Source: Capitulum mitella (Eukaryota > Arthropoda > Thecostraca > Pollicipedomorpha > Pollicipedidae). Taken from it: DNA of 64,000 bases. The stretch spans positions 4,501,634 to 4,565,633 of the forward strand of contig CP099853.1 of NCBI GenBank assembly GCA_030062745.1, written 5' to 3'. The notes under the pieces are model-generated. The model worked only from the letters and a program-made list of their open reading frames with translations. It did no database searches and was not told the DNA's origin. The translations under genes and the position numbers were made by a program. This document shows, in pieces, positions 35,462-47,290 of the stretch (within the stretch, counting starts at the first letter, position 1; every line of letters begins with the position of its first letter).

Positions 35462-38400
35462 ATGCCGCGACAGCGCCGAGGTCTGGGTCGTGTGAGGAGA
35501 GTGAGAGTGCCGACGGAGGCCCCTCCAGTGGTGAGTGGCAATGGTCCTGACCAGAAGCACAGGAACTTTTCTTGAATTGGAGGGAGGGGGATCAGTTTTG
35601 AGTCTGTTCTTTCCAGACAAGGCTCATAGCGTCAATGTTTCATTTAAAGAAATTGGGGAGGGGGCTGGGGCCCCCATGCTTGGTTGGCTTCTGGGTTATT
35701 CAACGAAGTTTTCGACTGCCAGGGTCATTTCACGTCGCCTTTTAACCCCATGACTCCCGCGCCTATGTATCCGACTAAAGTTGTCATATATTAGACAGAA
35801 AACAGTTTGGGAAGTCAGATGAGTCCATCTGCTAATGCATGGCCATATTTCAGGTGCCCGAGCGTGTGGATGACCTGGACGTCGCCCGCCACACGTGTGG
35901 ACCCATGGACGTGGCCTGCCACCACTGCAACGCGCTGCACTTTGCCGGCGAGCGTCGTCGCCGTGGTGGCTTCAGCGAGTGTTGCCAGCAGGGTAAGGTG
36001 GCCTTGGAGCCACTCGGTGCCGCCCCCCAGCTGTTGCAGACGCTGCTGACCGCCGACAACGTCGAGGGTCGGAGCTACCGCGAGAACATCCGCCGTTATA
36101 ACGGCGCTCTGGCGATGGCTTCGTTCGTCGCCGATGTGGAGATTCCTGCCGGTAAGTTTTCCCGAAAAATGGCCTAACGTGCTTCAGGTGTTCGCCGCTT
36201 TAATCCAACAACTGTCTGGGAGCGTGTTTGGGGAGGTGGCCTAAATGAAGCCCCAAATTAGGTTGTGCGTCGAGCAGCAGTGTGCGCACCGAGTCGAACG
36301 TTGTCCTTACAGTTGCGTATTTTCTTGCGCTTGCAGGAAGGGGGCCGTACTGCTACAAGGTGCACGGCCAAACCTACCACCACCTGGGCGCCCCACATCC
36401 GGGTGGCGACAGCAGGCGGCGGCAGTTCGCCCAGCTCTACGTGGTGGCCGTCGCCAACGAGGAACACCTGGGACGGTTTGATGCCAACCGTTGCGTGGCT
36501 CACGTGCTGGCCGCGCTGGAGCATATGTTGACCGAGTGCGACCCGCACGTGCAGGCGTTTCGTTTCATGAACGACGTCGTGCTGCAGGAGGAGCAGGACG
36601 CAGCGGCTGCCGGTCGCGCCCCGGAGCAGGTGCGGCTGTTCTTCCACCGCGAGCGCCACCAGGACCCGCGACGCTACAACGACCCGGTCGGCAGCGAGGT
36701 GGCGGCCGTGTTCGTCGGGCGCGACGGCGCTCCTCCCGTCCGGGACCTGGTGGTGTACCCGCGCGGTAACCGGCTGCAGGTCCTGAACCTGCTCAGCCCG
36801 CACGTCGACCCGCTGACTTACCCGCTGCTCTTTCCACAGGGAGAGTTCGGCTGGCGTTTGCGACAGCCGCACGTCACCGAACGTGCCACCCGGGTGCGTA
36901 ACACCGTCACCACCATGGAGCACTACGCTTATCGTCTGTCTGTCCGTCCTGGTTTCAGCGTGCTGCACGCCTCCGGGAAGCTGCTGCAGCAGTTCGCCGT
37001 GGACGTCTACACACGCGTGGAGGCCGGGCGGCTGCAGTACCTGCGCGAGAACCAGGCGCTCTTCCGGGCGGAGATGCTGCAGGGGCTCGCCGACCACCTG
37101 CACGGCGACGGCGCTGGACGACCCGTCGGCCGCCTGGTGGTACTACCGGCCACGTTCGCGGGAGGTCCGCGGGCCATGCAGCAGAGGTACCAGGACGCCA
37201 TGGCGGTCGTCGACAGGTTTGGCCCTCCTGACCTGTTTATCACTTTCACGTGTAACCCTCGCTGGCAGCAACTAACGGACAACCCGGGCCCACAGCAGCG
37301 TGTGTGCGACCGACCGGACCTGGTGGCGCGTGTGTTTCACCTGAAACTGCACGCGCTGCTGGCCGACCTGAACGACGGTCAGCTCCTCGGTCATCCGTCC
37401 GCTCTGTTCTATTCCATAGAGTACCAGAAGAGGTCGCTGCCCCACGCTCACATCCTGGTCATCCTGCAGCACGACGGCAAGTACCGGGACCCCGAGGACG
37501 TCGACGGCGTTGTGTGCGCCGAGCCGCCTGACCCACTTCTGCAGCCCCGTCTCCACGCCGTGGTAAGGGGCCAGATGCTGCACGGTCCGTGCGGTCTGGC
37601 CCACCCCAACTGTCCTTGCATGGTTGACGGTGTGTGCTCCAAGCGTTTTCCCAGGGAGTTCCAGCCGGAGACGCGCATGCTGGCCAACGGGTACCCGCTC
37701 TACCGGAGGCGCGACGACGGCCGCACCGTTCATGTCCGCGGCACCGACCTGGACAACCGCTCCGTGGTGCCATACAACCCGACGCTGTGCCTCAAGTCCG
37801 ACGCGCACATCAACGTGGAGATCCCGTCCGGCATCATCCCGGTGAAGTATACCTACAAGTACATCACCAAGGGTCACGACTGTGCGCGTGTGCAGCTTAA
37901 CCGTGTGCCGGCAGCAGGTCCCGCAGCCGCTGCAGTGGACGACGCCCGCCCGCCGCAGCCGCCGCAGCAGCAGCAGCCGCCGCCGCCGCCGCCGCCCGGA
38001 GCTCCAGCAGCAGCCGAGGACGCACCGCCGCAGAACCGCAACGAGATCGAGATGTTCCTCAACGCCCGGTACGTTTGCGCTCCGGAGGCGATGTGGCGGC
38101 TGTTCGGGTTCGAGGTGACCCACCAGTCGCACAGTGTTCAGCGTCTCGCCGTTCACCTGCCCGGTCGGCAGCTGGTCTATTTTGCAGAGGGCCAAGAGGC
38201 CGGCGCGCTGGAGCGGGCTCGGCGGCGCGACTCGACGCTGACCGCCTGGTTCCTGCTGAACCAGAAGCGGCCGGAGGCGCGTGAGTATCGGCACGCCGAG
38301 GTACCGACTCACTTCACGTTCGACAAGACTGCCCACAGGTGGAAGCCGCGACAGCAGCGCGGCGGCAACGTCATCACCCGGCTGGTCTCCATCAGCCCCG

Positions 38401-40325
38401 GGACGCGGAACGCTTCCACCTGCGTCTCCTGCTGCTGCACGTGGCCGGCGCACTCGGCTTCGAGGACCTGCGCACCGTCGACGGTGAGCTGTGTCCCACC
38501 TTCCGGGAGGCGGCGCGCCGCCGCGGTCTGCTCGCTGACGACGGCGAGTGGGACCGGTGTCTGACCGAGGCCTCTCTGTTTCAGATGCCTCGCCAGCTGC
38601 GCTTCCTGTTCGCCATGCTGTGCGTGTATAACGCCGTCAGCGACTCGCAAGCTCTGTTCCAGAACCACGAGCGCACCCTCACCGAGGACCTGAACCGCCG
38701 TTTGGGAGCCGCAGGCGGCGTGGCGCGCGCGCAGCGCCACGTGCTGGCGGTGCTGCGTGCCAACGACCTGACGGCAGCCGACGTCGGCCTGGACTGGGCG
38801 GACACCGCTGACCCGCAGCAGGACCAGCCGGAGTTGATGGACGACGAAGGCGGCGACGGCGAGCGGGTGGCGGACGCAGCTGCGGCCGTCGCCCGTCTGG
38901 ACACCCTGTCGGCGGAGCAGCGGCGCGTCGTCGACGGCGTCCTGGTCGACGTCGCCGAGGTCAGCGGCGCCGCTCCGGCGGCGCCCCGGTCGCGCGCCAC
39001 GTTCATGTGTGCCGCAGCCGGCTGCGGCAAAACGTACGTGTACAACACGCTAATCCATCTTTTGCGCAGCAGGGGCCGGTCGGTGCTGCCGGTGGCGTGG
39101 ACGGGCATCGCCGCCACCCTGCTGGAGGGCGGGCGCACGGTGCACGCCCAGTTCAAGCTGCCCATCCCGGTGGTGGAGGACTGCACCTGCTACGTGAGTG
39201 CCCGCGGCCCCCAGGCGGACGCCATCCGGGCTGCCAGCCTGGTGGTCTGGGACGAGATCGCCATGTCGCCGTCTCACGCCCTGACCGCTGTTGATAGGCT
39301 GTTCCGGGACCTGCGCGGCGCCGACGTGCCCTTCGGCGGCCTGCCCGTCCTGTTCGGCGGCGACTTCCGGCAGATAGCGCCGGTGGTTCGCCGCGGCGGG
39401 CGGGCGGACGTTGTGGACCTGTGCGTGCGCCAGAGTCCTGTCTGGCCGCACGTGCGTAGCATGTTCCTCCGGCAGAACATGCGGGCGGACGCGGAGGAGC
39501 ACGACTTCAGCGACTGGCTGCTGGCTGTTGGCGACGGCCGTCTGCCACGGCTGCCGGGTCGCGGCGAGCACGCCGTGGAGCTGCCCGACGTGGTCGTGGA
39601 GGTGGGCGAGATGGTTGACTCTGTGTTTCCGCAGGAGGTGCTTCACGCCGAGCAGCAGGTGACGCAGTGCGCCATCCTCTGCGTCAGGAACGATGAGTCG
39701 CTGGCCGTCAACGGCGCCGTCCTTGGACCGCCTACCCGGCCAGGTGCAGCTCTACGAGAGCGTCGAGACGGTCGGCGAGGAGGACGACGAGCTGGCCGAG
39801 GTCGTCCCCGTGGAGTACCTCCACACGCTAACGCCATCCGGCATGCCTCCCCACCAGCTGCGCCTGAAGGTGGGAGCCGTCGTCATGCTGTTGCGCAACC
39901 TGGACATCGACAACGGCCTGCGTAACGGAACCAGGCTTGTCCTCACACGGCTGGGCGACGCGGTGCTGGACGCCGAGGTCATCACGGGCGCTGCCATCGG
40001 TCGGCGGGTGCTCATCCCGCGGATGGTGCTGACCCCGTCCGACACCGGAGGCCAGGTCACCTTCCGTCGCCGCCAGTTCCCGCTGCGCCTGGGCTTCGCC
40101 ATGACGGTGAACAAGGCGCAGGGACAGACCTTCGACATGGTGGGTCTGCACCTGCGCCGTCCGGTGTCCACCCATGGCCAGCTATACGTGGCGCTGTCTC
40201 GTGTTCGCAGGTTTGCAGCTCTACGCGTCAAGATCGCCGAGGGCCAGCGGTAGGGTCGCCTGCCGGGCGGCGGCTCATGGTACACCCAGAACGTGGTGTA
40301 TCACGAGCTGCTGCCCATCTACTAA
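35462..40325 (+). pseudogene. Helitron RepHel protein (rolling-circle Rep plus Pif1-type helicase), three exons, three lesions
   Basis: Initiates rolling-circle transposition (HUH Rep) and unwinds DNA (SF1 helicase). Exons: 35,462-35,530, 35,854-36,151, 36,337-40,325 with GTGAGT/TTTCAG and GTAAGT/TTGCAG introns. Start MPRQRRGLGR is typical. Exon 2 holds the zinc-finger-like CHHCNALHF...FSECC. Exon 3 holds ITFTCNPRW (about residue 420), the HUH motif PHAHIL (about 490), the tyrosine motif YTYKYITKG (about 626), a Gln/Pro-rich linker, Walker A AAGCGKT (about 1,013), Walker B VVWDEIAM (about 1,091), GGDFRQIAP, TVNKAQGQTFD and YVALSRV. Lesions: one C missing in the run at 38,396-38,399, one extra T at 39,723-39,724, and an in-frame TAG at 40,251-40,253, after which the usual Helitron tail (QNVVYHELLP) still follows to TAA at 40,323. 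About 1,430 codons in all. Inactive as given, but recently autonomous. Confidence 0.88.
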
Positions 40326-40838
40326 CGACGTACCTGACGTGGCCGGCATGGAAAGTGTATTTGGCGGTGTTTGGCGATGTACGACGTGTATCGAATTGTA
40401 ATTTATGATATACACTGATGTATGTATGCATGCATGCGCTGTAATTTGCATATGTGTTACTGTGCCCGTTGCCGGCAGCAGGTATTACGGCATTTCCAGT
40501 GTCTCGCGGTGCATTCGAATGGTATGCATTTCGGTGGGTTGGACGACTTGCGTGATGTGTATGACATAATTCCTTGCATATCACTGCGTTGTTTTGTTTC
40601 CGTTTGTGTCCGTGCATATCGCAATAGAGTGAATAAATGAATAACAAAACTGCAGTAGTTTTGCGCAACATGCTACCAAATGATATGGCAGCCCTGTGAC
40701 ATCAGGTATCCATGAAGGATTCCTTTAATTTTTGATTTAATTCCTTTAATTCAATTGATTCCTTATTTGTAACTTTGGTATTTATGGACCGATTTTCAAA
40801 ATTCTTTTCTTAATTAAAAACCAAAGGCGTACTCAACA

Positions 40839-40869
40839 ATGCCGCGGGGACGTGGCATGACCGCGCTAG
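40839..40869 (+). terminator. Helitron 3' hairpin and CTAG end
   Basis: Stem 40,839-40,846 with 40,851-40,858, tetraloop GGGA, spacer of seven bases, then CTAG. This is the Helitron transposition terminator signal, not a transcription terminator. Confidence 0.88.
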
Positions 40870-41520
40870 TTTTGATTTATTTCAGAGTAACAGTAAAAGT
40901 ATCGGTAACCCTAAAAGTTCAGAACAAATTTGAGACAGCAGATTTGTTGCACCTGCAAAACCTCTAATTCTTGCAAGTTTCATTGGGGCGTCTTGTTTCC
41001 GAAACAAAGCAAGGTGACTCGATATGTGATCAAAACTTTGACATAACATGTAGAAAAGGACCAAGCGAAATGGACTTCAGATTTTACCGCGCTGCACTTG
41101 TTTATATTCTTGTAATGTTTCTAAAACGTTAGGGAGTGAGTGGATTAACCCCCAGTCAGGGCCGGGTTATCATCATGTAATTTCTTCAACAAAATCGGCC
41201 TCAGTACCTTTTTCATGCAATACTTTAATCATGAAATTAACTTTCACAGAACTTTGAGGAATTCATCTTTGTCTGGCTAAACAACCGACTGATGTCACTA
41301 CATTGCTGCAGTGTTTGACTGGCTGCGTTCGTTGTGACGCTAGGAACACTTGAACGATTCACAGGTACGACTTTTGGTCTTCCGGTGTCATTTGTACAGT
41401 ACAAATAGGTTCATGCAGAATTTCTTGGCTCCATTGTATGAACTCGGACCTATTTGGTGTGTAGCAACCACGTTTCGAAAAGGGATTGGCAATTTCGTAT
41501 CCGACAATTCCCTGCCAATA

Positions 41521-41758
41521 TGTAGCAAGAAGCTCACTACCATTTATATGGTAGACCTGCATTCATCGACGGGTATCGAGATGAGAGACTGATCTTATTG
41601 ATGTTTCTATCTTCCCAGATAATTAGCGTCTGCAAAGCATGTAGCAAGAAGCTCACTACCATTTATATGGTAGACTTGCATTCATCGACGGGTATCGAGA
41701 TGAGAGACTGCTCTTATTGATGTTTCTATCTTCCCAGGTCATTAGCGTCTGCAAAGCA
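41521..41758. repeat. 119-bp tandem duplication
   Basis: Two nearly identical units start TGTAGCAAGAAGCTCACTACC at 41,521 and 41,640. Found only in arm 2; the matching stretch is deleted in arm 1. Confidence 0.92.
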
Positions 41759-41863
41759 ATATGTTAATGGTTACGAGGAAATGATGCAGTTTCTGAACGG
41801 ATATGGGTTTGATTGATAATGATGGCATTGCGATATGCACAGGAACACGAAGCACTGCTACTC

Positions 41864-43088
41864 TTAACCCTATTCCCGGCAGGGGGGGGGGGGGCGGAAT
41901 CCGCCCCCCCTCGGGTTATTTGCTTGCCAATTCCAGGCTTTTTGACGCAGCTTCACGAAACTTGGTGACTTTTCCTAGCTATTCCTTCTACGCGCCGTGA
42001 CAAAATTTCGAAATTCTATTTTGCTCAGGGGCGGAGCCAGGCAACGTTTTTGGGAGGCACCTCAGGTTATTTTTGGCCATGTTGAGGGTAAAAGGAAAAT
42101 GTCTGCCAAAAACAGAGTTTTTAAGATACTACTTAAAACTTTATATAAATATATAGCTAAAAAGTTGGGCAATGTGCATATGTAATTTTGTTTATCTGAG
42201 GTCACTTTACGAGGTCAGGTCAAGGTGAAAAGTCAAAATTTGTTTTTTCGCAATAATTTCGGCGCCGTTTTTTCAAATGCCAAACCCGGAACATATATGA
42301 CGTATAAAGATGCCCTCTACTTGTGTACCAAGTTTCAGCTTGATATCAGGTCAGGTCACGGAGCTATGACCTAAAATGTCAGTGCACGTACCCTATATCG
42401 CAAAAGCCAAAAAATGAATTTTTTGGAATAGAGTGAATTTAATCGATTAAAAACGTTTACAGATAATATTGAATGCACACGACATCATTCCAGGTGACCC
42501 CAAGGTCACTGGAGGTCATTTAAGGTCAAAGGTCACAAGTTGATCTGAGAAACGTGTGACCATGACAGTTCCCCCTTTTTTATGTCCCTGGCACCGCCTA
42601 TGCTAACATTATACAAACATTGTAATGCGATTTGTACTTCTTTAGCATAACATGACTAGCAGAAGCTAAAAAAGTGTTTTGGCCTCTTTTGTTCATTCCG
42701 TTATTGGAAAACTAATCCTCCTATTTTTGAAACCCTGTGAACGCCCATGAATTTTCTCAAAATTTCAAATTTGCATACCCATGGTAAAAGCCCTATCCAT
42801 AATCTCTCGATTGATGCCAGTTTCATCGAAATCGGTCCATAAACAACGGAGTTATAAGAAGTCAAAAAGTACCCCCCATTTTGACTTTTTTGCCCCCCTG
42901 TATCCACAAATTTCAAAATTTTGAAAATTTCTTTTTATCAAAATGTAGTTCACGTGACGGCAAATTGATTGCCGTTTGTTGCGATGAAATCGGATAAGTA
43001 GTTCTCGAGATCTCAGGGGGGGGCCGAATCCGCCCCCCCCCCTGCCGGGAATCGGCCATACCGTCTAGCCCTCCGGGAATAGGGTTAA
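41864..43088 (-). mobile_element. MITE family A, complete copy, arm 2 only
   Basis: TTAA at 41,864-41,867 and 43,085-43,088; opposite orientation to the copy at 29,059. The first end folds back as GGGGGGCGGA-A-TCCGCCCCCC, the other as G-run/C-run at about 43,016-43,042. A DR1 element AGGTCAAAGGTCA is at 42,523-42,535. Arm 1 is uninterrupted at the matching site (about 27,128-27,148), so it inserted after duplication. Non-coding. Confidence 0.85.
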
Positions 43089-43530
43089 GTAAGGGGCATC
43101 TGTATTCTGTTTGATGTTAACGAACTTGCATATGCAGCATTAGAACAACTGCAGGATAAATCAGCAATGCTAAGCATAAGACATTGCACAAACTGATCAC
43201 AATTCCTTGATGTCGCATGTGATTAATACATGCATTCTACCGCACACCATTGGTTTGGTTCGGTTTGTCTCCGGCCTTGGTTTGTTGTTGCCAGCATTGA
43301 TTTGTAGCCCGCGATCTACCCGTCGTAATCTCAGGACTAGGGACGATGCGATTACCCCACAAAATGTGGTATGGAGAAATATGGAATGTGGAAATATCCA
43401 AAACAAGTCGAAAGCAAAATATCCAGCAGAATGAATGCCGACCAATGAAGAACAAACGGTAAAACATCGAAGGACCAAATATCTAGGATGAATAAGTATC
43501 GGATGGCGATATATACATAGGTGGGCACTG

Positions 43531-43712
43531 GTCCGTTACTCCGTTACTCCGTTACTAACGAAGTTACTTTTTTGAGTAACGGAGTAACGGACCCGTTACT
43601 TTTATTTTACTGTAACGGACTGAGTAACGGAAGTTACTTTTGTGGTCCGTTACTCCGCTACTTTTTGGTCCGTTACTCCGTTACTCCGTTACTCCGTTAC
43701 TTTTTAAACTCC
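43531..43712. repeat. hAT left subterminal CCGTTACT motif array
   Basis: Direct and inverted copies of CCGTTACT, about a dozen in 180 bp. The mirror array is at the right end. Confidence 0.85.
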
Positions 43713-44244
43713 TTACAGACACCGCCCGGCTTTATTTGCATCGGCACACGCCATTGGCTACTTGAATAGCCAACACCCAATAGCGTGCGGCGATACAAGC
43801 GCGGCTGGGCGCGCACTCAGCTGACAATCGCGGAGTAGACTTGTTGACAATATTCGTCAGCTGATAAACGTTGACGGCAAGCTGGCGGCAATGGTTCAGT
43901 ATAAAGGCCAGCTGACTTTGGTCTCCTTTGGGACAAAAGTATTGAATTATGCGTAAGTTTGATATGACTTAAAATTATAAATTAACCAGTCGTCATTTTT
44001 CAGGCTGAAAGTTATCAAAGTTATTGTCATTTATACTGGAACAGCCAGCTGACGGCAGTTTTCAATGTTGTCTCAAGTTAGTTACGGATTGCTTACCACC
44101 GCCACACTTTTCCCCGCCAACATCACTCAAGGCTGTGGAGCACATGATTACTGCCGCCATGGCCTTGGATCTGTGACGTCCATGGGGTGATGGAGTGGTG
44201 ATTGATTCTTGACTGGCCTGAAATTTTAACTACCTGACACTAAA

Positions 44245-44544
44245 ATGTCCCATCAAGGCGTCTTTACGGCGCCACTGGAGGTCGAAAACCTTGACTCCAA
44301 GTCCGACAGCGCCTCAGCTTCGGAGGCAGAGGACGAGCCCGGTCTGGGTCACCCATGGCCACATCTAGAAGCGTACTTTGAGTTTAAGGAGGAAGGGAAA
44401 AACGTCGTTTTTACGTATGTCCTGTGCCGGCCGAAAGAGGTTATAATCAAGGGTCACAAGAGTAGCCTTTCAAACCTAAAGGCACATATCAAGAGGAAGC
44501 ATTATTTACGGCATTTCCAGGTGACAACAGAATGTGCACAATAA
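44245..44544 (+). pseudogene. BED-type zinc finger ORF in the hAT element
   Basis: 99 codons from ATG to TAA. Acidic Ser/Ala-rich N-terminus (residues 15-32), then an aromatic stretch (HLEAYFEF), a Cys (TYVLCRPKE) and SNLKAHIKRKH, matching the CxxC...HxxxxH spacing of a BED finger, the DNA-binding domain at the N-terminus of hAT transposases. The first metal-binding Cys is replaced by Tyr (TAT), so zinc binding would fail. The frame ends soon after the finger, with a possible donor (CAG|GTGACA) at about 44,519. No downstream transposase exon was found in the element. Confidence 0.6.
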
Positions 44545-47060
44545 GTTGTCAGTAGTGAAGCATAATTATGAAGCTTGTCGACTATTGCTTGGACTTTTTG
44601 CCTTAACCATATTCTCTGCAGGCAGTGAGATTCACATTACCCTGGGGGGGGGGCAGATCTGCGGTAATCTACCTTTCGGCCGACGCTTACGCGTAATTTT
44701 TGGAGACGCGGAAGTGGCAACACAAGTTGTGTGAACAATTTAGCCCATTCAGGTATTTTTCGAAGCACTGGCCCCTACTTGATGTGTGAACTGACTTGGT
44801 TAGGTAACTCTTGAATTTTGATTCAGTTGACACATGTTTGCCTTCAGCCGATACGAGCTAACCAAACCAAAAAACAGGCAAATTGAACCTAACAAAAAAT
44901 TAGTTTTACATGCCCATCTGGGGCAATCCCTGCAACCATACAGTAGGTTTTAGGTTAGGTTAGGTTAAATCATTTTTGACTTGGAGGACAGCCTACATTG
45001 TCCATGCGATTCGAGTCACCACTCCTGCGTTCCCGAAAAAAATATCAACTGGCCGAAACACCTTTCGCCTGACACATTATTTTTTGTAGACGCAGAAGTG
45101 AGGACCCAAACTCAAACATGATATGAGCCGTTGCCACTTTTGCACCTTCGAAAAATATGCATTGGCCGAAAGGTGAAGATTACCAATTCTGCCGCCTCCC
45201 CTTCCCTCCCCGCCCTTCCAGAGATCTCGAGATGCATTCGTCCAATGTTGATGGAATAAATGCCATTTAATATGTTTCAACGAGATCTCGAATTCCAGAC
45301 CCCAAAAACTCAAAAATTGCAAAAATAGGGCGTGGGGGCAAACAAACTCCAAAATTTCGGGATTTTGAAAGGCCACTGCGGCCGTGTTTACCAACCAATT
45401 TTGATGGGAATAACACGGCTCAGCTTGAAATGTCCAAGTCTTTTATATACCGAAAGCTGAAATTTAAAACAGAAAACCATAGGCAGTTCCAGGGAGGGCA
45501 GAAAGGGTGATTTTTGAAATAAGAAATTTCCTTTGCTTTTGTTTGTTTTGGGTGATATCAACATCAGATGTACAACTAGCAAGCCAGTTTAAGTTTATAT
45601 GTAGCGAAGAGGTGGATCCAGGTAAACAAAATTGGGAGGGCACCATAAGCACAATAGTGTGCTCCCCTATTTTTTCAGTACCTGGGTGTGCGTTCGCCTG
45701 AAAATGTGTGTGCATACGCATTGTTTAGGATGTGTATGACTATATAAATGAGTCAGTGATCTTTATTTCTACTCAGAATGTCACGATAGTGAACCGCACA
45801 TCTTTGCAGCTTCACGCACAGCAGATTACCGCCGAAAACGGGGGCTTGGAACCGCCTCTGCGGGACCGATTTTTTTTTAAATGTTGACAAAACACTTGTG
45901 TATCAATTCCATGAAATGCCAGAAAATCTTGTGGCGCTGCGGCAAACAGTGTGGGAGCGACAAGCAAAAAGACACGGGTAGCACAATCTGCCCCCCCCCC
46001 ACAGGGAATAGGGTTAAATGAAGTGTTTTTAACCCGTCTCCGGCCGGGCTCAGAATGCCCTTTGCCCGGCCGGAGGGGGAGCGCGGATTTCCGCACCTCC
46101 CAGGATCTCGGCTCCCAGATATCGCACGGAAAAAAGGAAAACACCGGCGGAAAGGTTTTGTCAAACCGAGACGAAAACATTCAAGAGTTTTGACCTCAGA
46201 CCAATTTTGAGGCCACCAGACGCCATGAAAGGTCAAAACACGTTCTTGGAATTACGTAAATAGACACAATACCCTGTCCCTGAAAAGCTGAACTTAAGCG
46301 GCATATACTGAACCGTAAGACAATAGCCAGTTCATTGATATCAATTTTGGCCTTTCACAGGGGTCAGGTCAGGTCACGTCATCGTTCCAAAATGTTCCAC
46401 TTGTGAACGGCTAACATCCTCCGTTGCATCTTACTTATGACCATGTTTTTATAGCTAATTTGTCTTTTCAAGGGTGCTGAAGAGGTATTAAAGCACCTTT
46501 TTTAGTCTTTTATTTCACAATAATAAAATCCATATCAGTCATGTTTTTTTGAGTCCTTCGTCGTTTGGTATTAAAAAAACGTCAGGGGTATCAGGAATCT
46601 TACCTCCACGCACGCGCTCGTACACAAACTAATACACACATATAATTTCAAAACAAAACAAGAAGTTCGCGAGACCGAAACGAGCTCTGAACGGAGACCA
46701 TTATGTTCAGGGCGGATACTTCGAGAGGCATTGTTGATCAAACCCAGTCGATAGATGTCCGCCGTTTGTCGCATTTTGCATGCGTCCGCTCCAGCGCCGG
46801 TTGTTCCCGCTCCGTCGGCGCCGCGGGCAATGAACAGGAATTCGTTGGTTTGAACATTGTGGCTAACACAGTGGTAGAATACCCGCCGCGGCTGTTGTCC
46901 CGGCGCCGCCGACTCTACAACGGCTGGTGAGGGCAGTGGGCAGCTAGCGTAGTGTTTTGGGTAGGAGCTTTTTGTTTCTTCCCTTTGTATATGGAATGCG
47001 TTTTACAACCACAAAGCAGCATAAAAGACTTAAAACCCGCGTTCATTTGGTTTTCACCGC
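44545..47060. other. hAT interior: non-coding, with further TTAA-type ends
   Basis: Contains a G run with CAGATCTGCGGTAATC (44,646-44,673), and two more TTAACCC-type termini back to back: CAGGGAATAGGGTTAA ending at 46,017 and TTTTAACCCGTCTCCGGCC beginning at about 46,028, the latter with a large GGCCGGGC/GCCCGGCC foldback. Short open frames here (45,077-45,394, 46,703-46,930) have no recognised domain. Confidence 0.4.
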
Positions 47061-47064
47061 ATTT

Positions 47065-47195
47065 AAAAAAGTAACGGAATAACGGAGTAACGGTAACTTC
47101 CGTTACTTTTTAAGGCAGAGTAACGGAGTAACGAGTAACGGACTGGCTTTTTTGAGTAACGGAGTAACGAGTAACGAAGTTACATTTTTTAGTAA
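47065..47195. repeat. hAT right subterminal AGTAACGG motif array
   Basis: AGTAACGG and its complement recur about ten times, mirroring the left array. Confidence 0.85.
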
Positions 47196-47209
47196 CGATG
47201 CCCACCTAT

Positions 47210-47210
<1 letters not shown>

Positions 47211-47288
<78 letters not shown>
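47211..47288. repeat. (TA)n microsatellite flanking the hAT
   Basis: About 76 bp of TA, the longest in the window, abutting the right end of the hAT element. Confidence 0.95.

Positions 47289-47290
<2 letters not shown>

Larger units (their letters stand above)
34797..40869 (+). mobile_element. Helitron, 6,073 bp, canonical termini
   Basis: 5' end TC at 34,797-34,798 after an A; 3' end CTAG at 40,866-40,869 before a T, i.e. insertion between A and T without target duplication. An 8-bp stem hairpin (ATGCCGCG / CGTGGCAT, one G.T pair, loop GGGA) is at 40,839-40,858, seven bases before CTAG. Arm 1 is uninterrupted at the matching point (about 28,712), so the insertion followed the duplication. 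It encodes a Rep-helicase on + and is GC-rich against an AT-rich host. An AATAAA at 40,632 could end the transcript. Confidence 0.92.
33990..41172. mobile_element. MITE family B in arm 2, split by the Helitron
   Basis: Pieces at about 33,990-34,796 and 40,870-41,172 are the counterparts of the arm-1 family-B copy (28,346-30,770). One end is shortened near 34,013. It has no nested family-A element here, which is what makes it the empty site for that insertion. Confidence 0.55.
43508..47218 (+). mobile_element. hAT-superfamily element, 3,695 bp plus 8-bp target duplication
   Basis: Terminal inverted repeats CATAGGTGGGCA (43,516-43,527) and TGCCCACCTATG (47,199-47,210), flanked by GATATATA at 43,508-43,515 and 47,211-47,218. 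An 8-bp duplication with a CA..GGTGGGCA end is typical of hAT elements. Both ends carry multiple CCGTTACT/AGTAACGG subterminal motifs (about 43,531-43,710 and 47,065-47,195), likely transposase-binding sites. Arm 1 has the empty TA site at 26,639-26,684. Only a first-exon-like BED-finger ORF is kept (44,245-44,544); the DDE and dimerisation domains are missing, so it is non-autonomous. The 8-bp duplication lies in TA repeat DNA and so is weaker evidence than usual. Confidence 0.8.

Noticed and set aside
36258-40285. Long open frames on the - strand opposite the Helitron (for example 37,272-38,453).
   Set aside because: Mirror frames of GC-rich RepHel coding sequence; translations have no domain.
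34790-40876. GTTTTGAT directly repeated at both edges of the Helitron (34,790-34,797 and 40,869-40,876), resembling an 8-bp target duplication.
   Set aside because: TC/CTAG ends, the 3' hairpin and A/T insertion point fit a Helitron exactly; the repeat is explained by a TTTTGA tandem already at the site, and it would cut off the final G of CTAG.
44945-44966. AGGTTAGGTTAGGTT, resembling the arthropod telomere repeat TTAGG.
   Set aside because: Only about three units, inside a hAT element; not a telomere or clear telomeric insertion.
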